From: an uncultured Anaerolineae bacterium
Lineage (GTDB): Bacteria; Chloroflexota; Anaerolineae; JACIWP01
Direction of reading: 5' to 3'
Assembly (NCBI GenBank): GCA_938049385.1
Contig: CALIBQ010000043.1
Coordinates: 1-64,000, forward strand
Length of the DNA: 64,000 nt
Position numbers and translations under genes: made by a program. Positions 19,828 through 27,374 of the stretch are shown one piece after another (within the stretch, counting starts at the first letter, position 1; each line of letters begins with the position of its first letter). A model generated the notes under the pieces. It did not search any database. It worked only from the letters and a program-made list of their open reading frames with translations, and was not told where the DNA came from.

Positions 19828-21192
19828 TCAGCCTTCCGGTTCTGAGGATGAAGGGCTTGGCCGGCGCACATAGACCGCGTTGGCGTGGGCGGTCAGGCCC
19901 TCCGCCTCGGCGATGCGCGCCGCGGCCGGCCCCAATATATCCAGTTCCGAGCGCCCCAGCGCCACCAGGCTGGTAACCTTGACGAAGTCCATGATGTTGA
20001 GCGGCGAGGTGAAGCGCGCCGTGCCGCCGGTAGGCATGACATGCGAGGGGCCGGCCACGTAATCCCCCAGCACCTCGAAGGAGTTTTCCCCCACGAAGAT
20101 GCCGCCGGCATTGCGGATTTTCCCCACCCAAGCCCATGGCTCTCTCACCAGCAGGCAGAGATGCTCCGGCGCGTACTCGTTGGCCAGCTCGACAGCCTCA
20201 TCCAGGTCGCGCACCAGCACGATGCCGCTCCGGCTGGACAGGGAGCCGGCGATGGCCTCCTGGCGGGAAAGGCGTGCCGCCTGCCGGCGCACCTCTTCCT
20301 GCACGGCGCGCGCCAGCCGCTCCGAAGGAGTGAGCAGTACGGCGGATGCCAGCACGTCATGCTCCGCCTGGGCGAGCAGGTCAGCGGCGGCCACCGCCGG
20401 CACGGCGCCCTCGTCCGCGATGACCAGCGTCTCCGTCGGCCCATATATCCCGTCAATGCCCACCTGTCCGAAGACCATGCGCTTGGCCAGCGCCACGAAC
20501 AGGTTGCCCGGGCCGACGATTTTGTCCACACGGGGGATGGTCTCTGTGCCGTATGCCAGCGCGGCGATAGCCTGTGCCCCGCCGGCGCGGAAGACCCGGT
20601 CCACGCCGGCAATGGCGGCCGCCGCCAGGATCACCGGTGCGATCTCCCCCGTGCGGCGGTCGGGCGGAGAGACCACCACGATCTCCTGCACGCCGGCGGC
20701 GCGCGCCGGCACCGCCGCCATCAGCAGGGAGGAGGGCAGAGGAGCCGTGCCGGCCGGCACATATACCCCCACCCGTTGGAGCGGCCGCACGATCTGCCCC
20801 AGGATGCCGCCGGCGTCGAATGCTGTCCAGGAGCCCACATGTTGCCGCTGGTGAAAATCGGCGATGCGCTCCGCCGCCAGCTCCAGCGCCTGGCGCAGGG
20901 AAGGCTCCAGCGCGTCGCGCGCGGACAGCCAGGCTGCGCGCGGCACCTCCAGCGTGGGAAGTGCTGTGCCGTCAATGCGGCGCGTCCATTCTATCAGCGC
21001 GGCGTCCCCGAGCTCCCGCACGTCCCGTAGGATGATCTGTACCGCCTCTACCGGCGAAACGGGCCGGCCGAACAGGCGCTCCAGGGAAGCGACCAGAGCC
21101 GGCGGTACCTCCATCTCCTCCATATCCGTCCGCCGCAAAATGGTGCGACGCGCTTCTTCCACATCGGTGTATATCCGCATCACGTAATCCAT
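19828..21192 (-). CDS. hisD: Histidinol dehydrogenase HisD
   Basis: About 454 residues. It oxidises histidinol to histidine with NAD in two steps. Zinc ligands and catalytic residues are visible: [17 protein letters not shown] (Glu-His catalytic pair), [14 protein letters not shown]. The start is uncertain between ATG 21192 (MDYVMRIY) and ATG 21180 (MRIYTD); I chose 21192 because of GGGGAAG upstream. The open frame runs further upstream but overlaps hisG. Confidence 0.95.
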   Translation of the reverse strand: MDYVMRIYTDVEEARRTILRRTDMEEMEVPPALVASLERLFGRPVSPVEAVQIILRDVRELGDAALIEWTRRIDGTALPTLEVPRAAWLSARDALEPSLRQALELAAERIADFHQRQHVGSWTAFDAGGILGQIVRPLQRVGVYVPAGTAPLPSSLLMAAVPARAAGVQEIVVVSPPDRRTGEIAPVILAAAAIAGVDRVFRAGGAQAIAALAYGTETIPRVDKIVGPGNLFVALAKRMVFGQVGIDGIYGPTETLVIADEGAVPAVAAADLLAQAEHDVLASAVLLTPSERLARAVQEEVRRQAARLSRQEAIAGSLSSRSGIVLVRDLDEAVELANEYAPEHLCLLVREPWAWVGKIRNAGGIFVGENSFEVLGDYVAGPSHVMPTGGTARFTSPLNIMDFVKVTSLVALGRSELDILGPAAARIAEAEGLTAHANAVYVRRPSPSSSEPEG

Positions 21193-21215
21193 GATCCATT
21201 CTTCCCCAAACAGTG

Positions 21216-22238
21216 TCAGCCCCTGCCCAATGCTCTGTGCAAACGCTTGACGGCCTCTGATTCTGCGCCGAAGATATATTCCACGGGCGAGACGATGACC
21301 TCGGTACTGCCCAGCCGGCGGAACTCCTGGATGGCCTGATGGAGCTGTTCCTCCCACACCACGATGCTGACCGTTACCGCCACGCAGTCGCCGTTGGCGT
21401 CGTAGATGGGGAGGAATGATGGCCCGCGCAGGCCGGCAATGGCCGGCCTGCCGAGCATCTGCCGTGCCAGGGCGGCCGGCTCATGACAAGGGATGTTGGC
21501 CAAGATGGAGCGGTAGCGCCGGCCGCGGTGGTGCGCCTCGATGAACTCCAGCATCTGCTCCGCCACCGCCAGGGCCGGCCCGCCCCGCGCCAGCTTGCTC
21601 CGGTTGCCGATGAAGCAGGCCTCCGAGTGCAGGATGACGCCGTCGTCCAACTGCTTCAGGCGGTTCTCGCGCAGGGTCGTGCCGGTGGCGGTGATGTCGG
21701 CGATGAGGTCGGCATAGCCGATGGCCGGCGCGGCCTCGATGGCTCCCGATGCCTCCACCAATGTAAAATGATGGATGTCCTTGCGGTAGAGGAATTCCCG
21801 CACCAGGTTGGGGTACTTGGTGGCGATGCGCAGGGGCCGGCCCTGTTCCCACCATTCCAGCGCCAGGTCCGCTAAATCCGCCGCGCAGTTGACGTCCAGC
21901 CATCCCTCCGGCACCGCCAGCACCAAGTCGCACCCGCCGTATCCCAGGTTCTCATACAGCACCAGGATCTCATCCCCGTCCGAGCGGCCCTCCGCGACGA
22001 TGTCAAAGCCGGTGATGCCCAGGCAAACGTCGCCGTCGCGCACCTTGGCGAAGATATCCGCCGGCCGCTGGAAGAGCACCTCCACCTGGGGGAAGGCCGG
22101 CATGCGCGCCAGATACTGGCGCGGGTTGGTCTTGGAGACGCGCATGCCGCACCGCTCCAGGAAGGCCAGCGTCGGCTCTTCCAACTGCCCCTTGCTGGGC
22201 AGGGCCAGCCGCACCATCTCTCCCGTTCCTCTAACCAT
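21216..22238 (-). CDS. hisG: ATP phosphoribosyltransferase HisG, long form
   Basis: 340 residues, first and feedback-controlled enzyme of histidine synthesis. The catalytic half has [23 protein letters not shown] and the PRPP loop [16 protein letters not shown]. The last 75 or so residues ([12 protein letters not shown]... [16 protein letters not shown]) form the ACT-like regulatory domain of the long form HisG(L), which normally works without HisZ. Start 22238 has AAGGAG 7 bases upstream and overlaps the preceding stop by 8 bases; ATG 22217 is an alternative. The neighbour upstream is a HisZ-like protein, an unexpected pairing. Confidence 0.95.
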   Translation of the reverse strand: MVRGTGEMVRLALPSKGQLEEPTLAFLERCGMRVSKTNPRQYLARMPAFPQVEVLFQRPADIFAKVRDGDVCLGITGFDIVAEGRSDGDEILVLYENLGYGGCDLVLAVPEGWLDVNCAADLADLALEWWEQGRPLRIATKYPNLVREFLYRKDIHHFTLVEASGAIEAAPAIGYADLIADITATGTTLRENRLKQLDDGVILHSEACFIGNRSKLARGGPALAVAEQMLEFIEAHHRGRRYRSILANIPCHEPAALARQMLGRPAIAGLRGPSFLPIYDANGDCVAVTVSIVVWEEQLHQAIQEFRRLGSTEVIVSPVEYIFGAESEAVKRLHRALGRG

Positions 22239-23796
22239 GGGGGGTCTCCTTCTCCCCGCCAGCCCGGCCCTGGCCCAGCAGTGCGTCCACCAGCTCCTGG
22301 GCATGCGAGAAGGACACGGACTGCCTCGGCGAGCTGAGAAGCATGAGATGATACTGCGGCGCTGTGGGTGTGCCGTCCACCACGATAAGATGAGCTAGGC
22401 CCTTTTTCATGGCGTAATCCATGTTGGCGCGCTGGGAGCGGTTCCGCAGGTCCAGCTCCACGCACAAGCCCTCCTGGCGCAGTCGGCGCATCAGCGCCAG
22501 GCTCTGGCCGTGGAGCGCCGGCGATGCCGCACACACCAGCGCCTGTGGCGCCTCGCTCTTCCACTGCTCTTTGGTGCAGGCGGCCAGACGCTGGATGCCG
22601 TAGGCCAGGCCGCACGCCGGCGTCCTCTGCCGGCCTCCCAGCGCGGCAATGAGGTCATCGTAGCGGCCGCCGCCGCAAAGTTGTTGCTCATCGCCCTGCG
22701 GCAGGGTGGGATATATCTCGAAAATCATGCCGGTGTAGTAATACAGCCCACGCCCCATGCCCAGGTTGACGATGATGCGCTCCTCGGGCAGGCCGGCGGC
22801 CTGCAACAGCTCGACGATGTCGGTCAGGTTGCGGAGCGGTTCCTGGCTGAGGTGGTGCCCTTCCAGCAGGGCGGCGGCCGCCGGCAGGGCTTTCTGGGGC
22901 GGGCCGGCAGCGCGGTGGAGCTGTTCCGCCAGGGCCAGCGCCTGGCGGATAAGCGGCACCTGGTCAGGGCGTGAAAGCTGATTCAGCACGCCGTCCACCA
23001 CCTCATCCACGGTGCGGCTTCCCAGGGCGGATTCGGCGTTCAGCCGGCCCAGCAGGGCGCTCAGCACGGCGCGCGCATCCTCCCGTCGGGTTCCGCTCAC
23101 CAACTGCTGGTGCGCGGCACTGCGTTCCGCCGGCGGGTACAGCTCCTGCAGGCGCTCCTCCACATAAGGCAGGCCCCGGTCGGGCCGGCCCAGGTTTTCC
23201 AGGTTGCTCAGCACGAAATTGCGCGCCCGCCGGTCCAGCTTCAGCCGCTTGAGCAGGTCCAGCATGGCGCCGATATGCCCCAGCACGATGCAGTAACTCG
23301 CGATCCCGACCGCCTCCAGCCCCTCACAGGCAGTCAGGATCAGCTCTGCGTCTGCCAGGGGGCTTTCTCCCCCGATGATTTCCAACCCGAACTGGGTGAA
23401 CTGGCGCCGGCGCCCTCGCTGGGGCTTCTCATAACGGAACACCGGGCCGTGATAGTACAAACGCTGGGGAAGCGGCTCGTCCTGCAGGCTCTCCACATAC
23501 AGCCGGCCGACCGAGGCGGTGAATTCTGGCCGGGCACAGATACTGCGGTTGTAGAAGGTGAAGGAATAGAGCTTGGGAGCCAGCACTTCCCCTGATTTGC
23601 GCAGGAACAGCTCAGTGTATTCGAACACCGGCACATCCACGGGACGGAACCCGTGGGATTCCGCGACCTGACTCAGCCGGCCGATGATGCCGCGCTGGCA
23701 TACCGCGGCAGAGGGGAGGACATCGTCCATGCCGCGCAGACGCTCGATGCGCCGGCTCCGGCCCAGCGGTGTTTCGGGCCGGCGTTCCTGTTCCAT
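22231..23796 (-). CDS. HisRS-family protein, HisZ-like paralogue with anticodon-binding domain
   Basis: 521 residues, first gene of the his operon. The class II core is clear: RGMDDVLP near the start, FEYTELFLRKSGE, motif 2 FRYEKPQRGRRRQF, GGGRYDDLIAALGG. A C-terminal anticodon-binding-like domain follows (SLALMRRLRQEGL...ANMDYAMKKG). Several histidine-site positions differ from true synthetases: RPEFT where HisRS has RPEGT, RGLYYYTG where HisRS has RGLDYYT, and the segment VLGHIGAMLDLL is HisZ-like. The catalytic Arg is kept. It could be a divergent histidyl-tRNA synthetase or an ATP-phosphoribosyltransferase regulatory subunit. ATG 23796 follows GGAGGAA; ATG 23829 is the alternative. Confidence 0.85.
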   Translation of the reverse strand: MEQERRPETPLGRSRRIERLRGMDDVLPSAAVCQRGIIGRLSQVAESHGFRPVDVPVFEYTELFLRKSGEVLAPKLYSFTFYNRSICARPEFTASVGRLYVESLQDEPLPQRLYYHGPVFRYEKPQRGRRRQFTQFGLEIIGGESPLADAELILTACEGLEAVGIASYCIVLGHIGAMLDLLKRLKLDRRARNFVLSNLENLGRPDRGLPYVEERLQELYPPAERSAAHQQLVSGTRREDARAVLSALLGRLNAESALGSRTVDEVVDGVLNQLSRPDQVPLIRQALALAEQLHRAAGPPQKALPAAAALLEGHHLSQEPLRNLTDIVELLQAAGLPEERIIVNLGMGRGLYYYTGMIFEIYPTLPQGDEQQLCGGGRYDDLIAALGGRQRTPACGLAYGIQRLAACTKEQWKSEAPQALVCAASPALHGQSLALMRRLRQEGLCVELDLRNRSQRANMDYAMKKGLAHLIVVDGTPTAPQYHLMLLSSPRQSVSFSHAQELVDALLGQGRAGGEKETPHG

Positions 23797-23861
23797 GCTC
23801 TGTTCTTCCTCCAATTCCTGCACCATCATTCCCTCGCTGTGTGCACCGGGGAGATATCCCC

Positions 23862-23893
23862 ATCCCCCTTCCCCGCGTGCGGGGAAGGGGGAT
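23862..23893. repeat. Long C/G hairpin, copy 2
   Basis: A perfect 15-bp inverted repeat (23862-23876 with 23879-23893) separated by 2 bases, core CCCCCTTCCCCGC. Related to the hairpin at 8205-8228. It lies in the 5' leader of the his operon, about 65 bases before the first start codon. Confidence 0.7.
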
Positions 23894-23934
23894 AAAATAA
23901 AGGTTGAATAACGACTTACCGGCGTTCCTGTGCC

Positions 23935-23965
23935 AATACTCTTGGCCGTCCCTGCGGATTGTCAA
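23935..23965 (-). promoter_or_regulatory. Candidate his operon promoter
   Basis: Minus-strand TTGACA at 23965-23960; the best -10 is only AGTATT (23940-23935, 19-bp spacing), so this is tentative. The -35 overlaps the opposite-strand -35 of the LysM gene. Confidence 0.4.
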
Positions 23966-23987
23966 GCGCGACAGAAAAGGTTATAAT
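23959..23987 (+). promoter_or_regulatory. Sigma-70-type promoter for the LysM gene
   Basis: TTGTCA (23959-23964), 17-bp spacer, TATAAT (23982-23987), giving a leader of about 28 bases. Confidence 0.8.
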
Positions 23988-24022
23988 GCCGCTGTAGGCA
24001 TCAGGATATTCGGGTTCGCCGC

Positions 24023-24754
24023 ATGAGCAAACGCCAGCTAGCACTGGTCATCCTCATCAACGCGCTGGTGGCGGCCGGCGTTAGCTTCGCCGTGGTGCAG
24101 ATCACCCTGCGGCAGTGGGAGCAAAGCCGGCCGGCCTATATGGCCCTGCCCTGGCCCAGCCCCACCCCGTCGGCCACACGGCCCCAGAGCGAGATACTGT
24201 ACGTGGTACAGCCCGGGGACAGCCTGACGTCCATCGCCCTGCGCTTCCGCGTGTCCTTGGAAGATTTGATGCGGGCCAACGGCATCACCGACCCGGATTA
24301 TATCAGTGTGGGGCAGAGACTGCTGATCCCCGCCGGCGCTTCCGCGGTCATCACGCGGGCGCTGGAACCCACGCATACGCCGGCCGCTCCGCCGACGCCG
24401 CTGTCCACCCGCACATTGGCCGAGCCTACGCCGTCCCCTGCCGGGTCGTCCCTGCGGATCGCCGCCGTCATCGGCGCCGGCGACGTCGAACAGGAAGCGC
24501 TCTTTCTCACCAATGCCGGCGCGGCCGCCTTGGAGCTGAAGGACTGGACGGTCAGCGACGGCCTCGGCCATGTATATCGTTTTCCGGCCGTGACGCTCAA
24601 GGGCCACGGCACGATCATCTTACATACCGGCGCTGGTCAGGATGATGAGGACGACCTCTATTGGGGGCTGGACGCTGCCCTATGGGAAGAAGGGACCACC
24701 GTGCTGATCAAGGACGCCGGCGGCCGCTGTGTCGTGCAGTACGAGGTGCAGTGA
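24023..24754 (+). CDS. Membrane-anchored LysM and lamin-tail domain protein
   Basis: 243 residues. The N-terminal signal anchor (LALVILINALVAAGVSFAVV) suggests export. A Pro/Ser/Thr linker leads to a LysM domain at about 58-104 (YVVQPGDSLTSIALRF...ISVGQRLLIP) that binds peptidoglycan or chitin-like glycans. After a second PT-rich linker, the last 95 residues resemble a lamin-tail domain (LFLTNAGAAALELKDWTVSD...). This layout is common in Chloroflexota envelope proteins. It is monocistronic from a strong promoter and convergent with the phosphatase gene. Confidence 0.88.
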   Translation: MSKRQLALVILINALVAAGVSFAVVQITLRQWEQSRPAYMALPWPSPTPSATRPQSEILYVVQPGDSLTSIALRFRVSLEDLMRANGITDPDYISVGQRLLIPAGASAVITRALEPTHTPAAPPTPLSTRTLAEPTPSPAGSSLRIAAVIGAGDVEQEALFLTNAGAAALELKDWTVSDGLGHVYRFPAVTLKGHGTIILHTGAGQDDEDDLYWGLDAALWEEGTTVLIKDAGGRCVVQYEVQ

Positions 24755-24778
24755 GCGGGAGAATGCTGGCCGGCGTCC

Positions 24779-25399
24779 CTAGCCCAGATGTGCCAGATGG
24801 TGGGTGTCGTTCAAGCGTTCGACCGTGAACCGATAGGCGGCTGGATCGTAGTGAAAGATGTTGATACAGCAGGTGTCCTGGCTGATGCGCCAGTAGGCAT
24901 CGGTGCCCAGGCCCAGCACCGCCGTTAACAACACCCGGTTGACCGCCTGGTGCGCGACCAGGCAGACCTTCTGCTCCGGGAACATTTCCGCTACCTTCAG
25001 GACGCCCTGTACGAAGCGAGCGCGTGCCCCTTCCAGGCTCTCGCCGCCCGGGAAATGCACCAGATGAGGAGCTTCCAGATAGCGGCGGTACAGTTCGGGA
25101 TAGGCCTTTTCCACTTCGGCGGGACTCATGCCCTGCCACTCGCCGAAGTCAATATCAATGAGGTCTGGCAGGGGGCGGGCGATAAGGCCGGCGGCCTGAG
25201 CGATCAGCTCTGCGGTGTTGAAGGCCCGCTTCAGTGGACTGGCAAATACCGCCGCCAGGCCCACATTGGCCAGCGCCTGTGCAGTGGCGCGGGCCTGCGC
25301 GAGGCCCGTTTCATCCAGCGGAAGGTCCGTGCGTCCACGGAAGCGGATGTCGCGGTTCCAGACGGTATTCCCATGGCGCACCAGGTAAAATGTGGTCAT
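24779..25399 (-). CDS. Histidine phosphatase family (phosphoglycerate mutase-like) protein
   Basis: 206 residues. The phosphohistidine loop LVRHGNTVWN (about 6-15) and the partner His in LVAHQAVNRVLL (about 149-160) are intact, with DFGEWQGMSPAEV in between. Members are broad phosphatases, e.g. of phosphoglycerate, alpha-ribazole phosphate or sugar phosphates; the substrate is undetermined. A 139-codon upstream extension of the open frame is discarded, since ATG 25399 gives the normal start after GGGAGG and a strong promoter lies just upstream. Confidence 0.93.
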   Translation of the reverse strand: MTTFYLVRHGNTVWNRDIRFRGRTDLPLDETGLAQARATAQALANVGLAAVFASPLKRAFNTAELIAQAAGLIARPLPDLIDIDFGEWQGMSPAEVEKAYPELYRRYLEAPHLVHFPGGESLEGARARFVQGVLKVAEMFPEQKVCLVAHQAVNRVLLTAVLGLGTDAYWRISQDTCCINIFHYDPAAYRFTVERLNDTHHLAHLG

Positions 25400-25703
25400 C
25401 TGCAGTGCCTCCCGCTTCGAGATAATACCATTGTACCCAAAGGGTAGGGAGATGTCAAACCTGTGAGAAATTTCGCAGGGTATTGGAAAGGTCTCGACAT
25501 GTCTTGGTTTGTTGGCGGCCTGGGGCCGCCCGGACATTCCACGTCCGGGCTGAACACGCGAAGCCCTGCGGGCTTTTATCTCGTCCTCGAAGGAGGGCTT
25601 TGCCCGCTGAGCCGGTGGTTCAGCGCTTGGCGGGGAGGGCAGACTGTACCAGCTCCAATGGGAGACTACCTGACGAAAATCAAATGCGCCGGCAGGAGAC
25701 TGA
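25400..25703. other. Structured intergenic region, possible leader or small RNA
   Basis: 304 bases between divergent genes. It holds the phosphatase promoter and, at 25528-25623, a row of hairpins: 25528-25535 with 25543-25550 (8 bp), 25561-25566 with 25570-25575 followed by TTATC (terminator-like), 25594-25604, and 25607-25613 with 25617-25623. I see no coding sequence and no clear plus-strand promoter. Confidence 0.55.
25430..25458 (-). promoter_or_regulatory. Sigma-70-type promoter for the phosphatase gene
   Basis: Minus strand TTGACA (25458-25453), 17-bp spacer, TACAAT (25435-25430); the leader is about 25 bases. Confidence 0.8.
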
Positions 25704-25958
25704 ATGAACCGTATGAATACAGACCAATCACGGGAACATGATACAACAGAGACTGGCTCTGAAGAGGAGCTTCTCGAGGAGGGCATCCGGAAAATCGTGA
25801 CCGGTCGGGAGCGCACGCCGCGCAGTCCTCAGTGGAACCGCGCCTGGTGGCGCACGCTGATGCGTTATACCTCGCGGCTTTCTGAACTGCGCCGGCAGGC
25901 ACCGGCCGCTGATAAACCTACTGACCAACCCGCACAGGAGGACGAACCCAACCGATGA
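25704..25958 (+). CDS. Small hydrophilic protein of unknown function
   Basis: 84 residues, very polar, acidic N-terminal half (GSEEELLEEGI) and a basic/aromatic middle (WNRAWWRTLMRYTSRL). No membrane segment or known motif. AGGAG lies 5 bases before the ATG, and the stop overlaps the dipeptidase start (ATGA at 25955-25958), so it is almost certainly translated and coupled to the next gene. Not recognised. Confidence 0.7.
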   Translation: MNRMNTDQSREHDTTETGSEEELLEEGIRKIVTGRERTPRSPQWNRAWWRTLMRYTSRLSELRRQAPAADKPTDQPAQEDEPNR

Positions 25959-26947
25959 ACATCGAAATCTCCGAACGCGCTCGGAACCTGCATGCATCCG
26001 CCATCGTCTTTGATGGGCACTGCGATACACTGCTCGATATCCTGGCCGGCGAACGCCCCTGGGACCGCTGCGAGGGCAAGGGCCAGGTGGACCTGCCGCG
26101 CCTGCAGGAGGGAGGCATCACGGCGCAGATTTTCGCCGCCTACGTCCGTCCCGAACTGCGCCATAAGGCCGCCTGGGAGACCCTGCGGCTGATTGAGACC
26201 ATGTACGAGATCGTCGAGGGATGGCCGGCGCAGGTGATGCTGGCCACGCGCGCCAAGCATGTGCGCCAGGCCAAACGCGAGGGCAAAATCGCCGGCATCC
26301 TGGGCCTGGAAGGCGCCGACGGCCTGCAGGGCGACCTGACCGTTCTGCGGGCCTTTTACCGGCTGGGCGTGCGCAACATCGGCCTGACCTGGAACCACCG
26401 CAACGAGGCGGCTGACGGCGTAGGAGAGGAGCGCACCGGCGGCGGGCTGACCGAGTTCGGCGTGCGGCTGGTGCAGGAGATGCGCAAGCTGGGCATCATG
26501 GTGGATATCGCCCATCTGGCGCCGGCCGGCGTGGCCCATGTCTTTGAAGTGTATGAGGGGCCGGTGGTCTGCTCTCACGGCAATGCCCGCGCCGTCTGCA
26601 ACCACCGCCGCAATCTTACGGATGCCCAGTTGGAGCAGATCGCCGCCAGCGGGGGCGTGGTCGGGGTGACGTTTGTGCCGGCCTTCATTGCCGAGAACCC
26701 GGACGAGGCTACTCTGGACAGGCTTATTGACCACATTGATCACATCGTGCACGTCGCCGGCATTGACCATGTCGGCCTCGGCTCCGATTGGGACGGCTTC
26801 TTCCAGCCGACGGCCGAATTTCCCCAGCACGTCGGCCACACACCCATGATCACCGAGGCGCTCCTGCGGCGCGGGTATTCCGAAGAGGCGGTGCGTAAAA
26901 TCCTGGGGGAAAACTGGCTGCGCGTCTTCGAGCAGGTGGCCGGCTGA
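25955..26947 (+). CDS. Membrane dipeptidase (M19 family)
   Basis: 330 residues, two-zinc amidohydrolase-fold peptidase. Metal ligands fit: FDGHCDTLLD (about 19-28), Glu in ILGLEGADG, His in VDIAHLAP and VCSHGNARAV, and Asp in HVGLGSDWDGF. M19 enzymes cleave dipeptides, often with a C-terminal D-residue; some act on other amide substrates. There is no signal peptide, so it acts in the cytoplasm. The next gene starts 1 base after its stop, placing it in a tight operon with the tRNA-editing domain and serine dehydratase. Confidence 0.94.
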   Translation: MNIEISERARNLHASAIVFDGHCDTLLDILAGERPWDRCEGKGQVDLPRLQEGGITAQIFAAYVRPELRHKAAWETLRLIETMYEIVEGWPAQVMLATRAKHVRQAKREGKIAGILGLEGADGLQGDLTVLRAFYRLGVRNIGLTWNHRNEAADGVGEERTGGGLTEFGVRLVQEMRKLGIMVDIAHLAPAGVAHVFEVYEGPVVCSHGNARAVCNHRRNLTDAQLEQIAASGGVVGVTFVPAFIAENPDEATLDRLIDHIDHIVHVAGIDHVGLGSDWDGFFQPTAEFPQHVGHTPMITEALLRRGYSEEAVRKILGENWLRVFEQVAG

Positions 26948-26948
26948 G

Positions 26949-27359
26949 ATGAAACTGCTGATGTTCACCGCGCGGCGCTTCTGGTACCGCACGTTCGAGA
27001 AGACACTGCCCGAGGCGCCGGACCATGACAAAGAAGAGGACCTGCGCGACGTCGTGCTGGCCTTTATCCATATGGAGCCGGCGGACGCCGAGGATTGGGC
27101 CGGCGTGCGTACCAAGCTGGTGAAAAATATCAAGTGGCTCGCCAACAAATGGGGGTTCCGCAAAGTACTCCTGCATTCTTTCACCCATCTGGCGGAGGAA
27201 AAGGCGGAGCCGGCGCTGGCCCAGCGAATGATTGAGGAAACAGCGGAGCGTCTGCGCGGCGCCGGCTATGAGGTATCCATCACGCCCTTCGGCTATCTGT
27301 GCGAGTGGGACCTGCACGTCTACGGAGAATCGCTGGGGCGGGTCTTCAAATCTTTGTAG
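26949..27359 (+). CDS. Free-standing threonyl-tRNA synthetase editing domain (archaeal type)
   Basis: 136 residues. It matches the N-terminal editing domain of archaeal ThrRS (tRNA-Thr_ED fold, related to D-aminoacyl-tRNA deacylase): MKLLMFTARRFWYRT at the start, the strand-turn KVLLHSFTHLAEEKAEPALA (about 73-92, with the His-rich turn), and the end YEVSITPFGYLCEWDLHVYGESLGRVF. In archaea this domain hydrolyses Ser-tRNA-Thr. No synthetase is attached here. It would act in trans on mischarged tRNA in the cytoplasm. The neighbours are M19 dipeptidase and serine dehydratase. Confidence 0.88.
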   Translation: MKLLMFTARRFWYRTFEKTLPEAPDHDKEEDLRDVVLAFIHMEPADAEDWAGVRTKLVKNIKWLANKWGFRKVLLHSFTHLAEEKAEPALAQRMIEETAERLRGAGYEVSITPFGYLCEWDLHVYGESLGRVFKSL

Positions 27360-27374
27360 GACAGGATAGACGGT

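Larger units (their letters stand above)
23797..24022. other. Divergent regulatory region between the his operon and the LysM gene
   Basis: 226 bases. It contains the long hairpin at 23862-23893 in the his leader and overlapping divergent -35 elements around 23959-23965. No T-box or leader peptide with a run of His codons was seen. Confidence 0.6.

Noticed and set aside
21216-22238. hisG as the short, HisZ-dependent form
   Set aside because: The protein is 340 residues with an ACT-like C-terminal region, so it is the long form.
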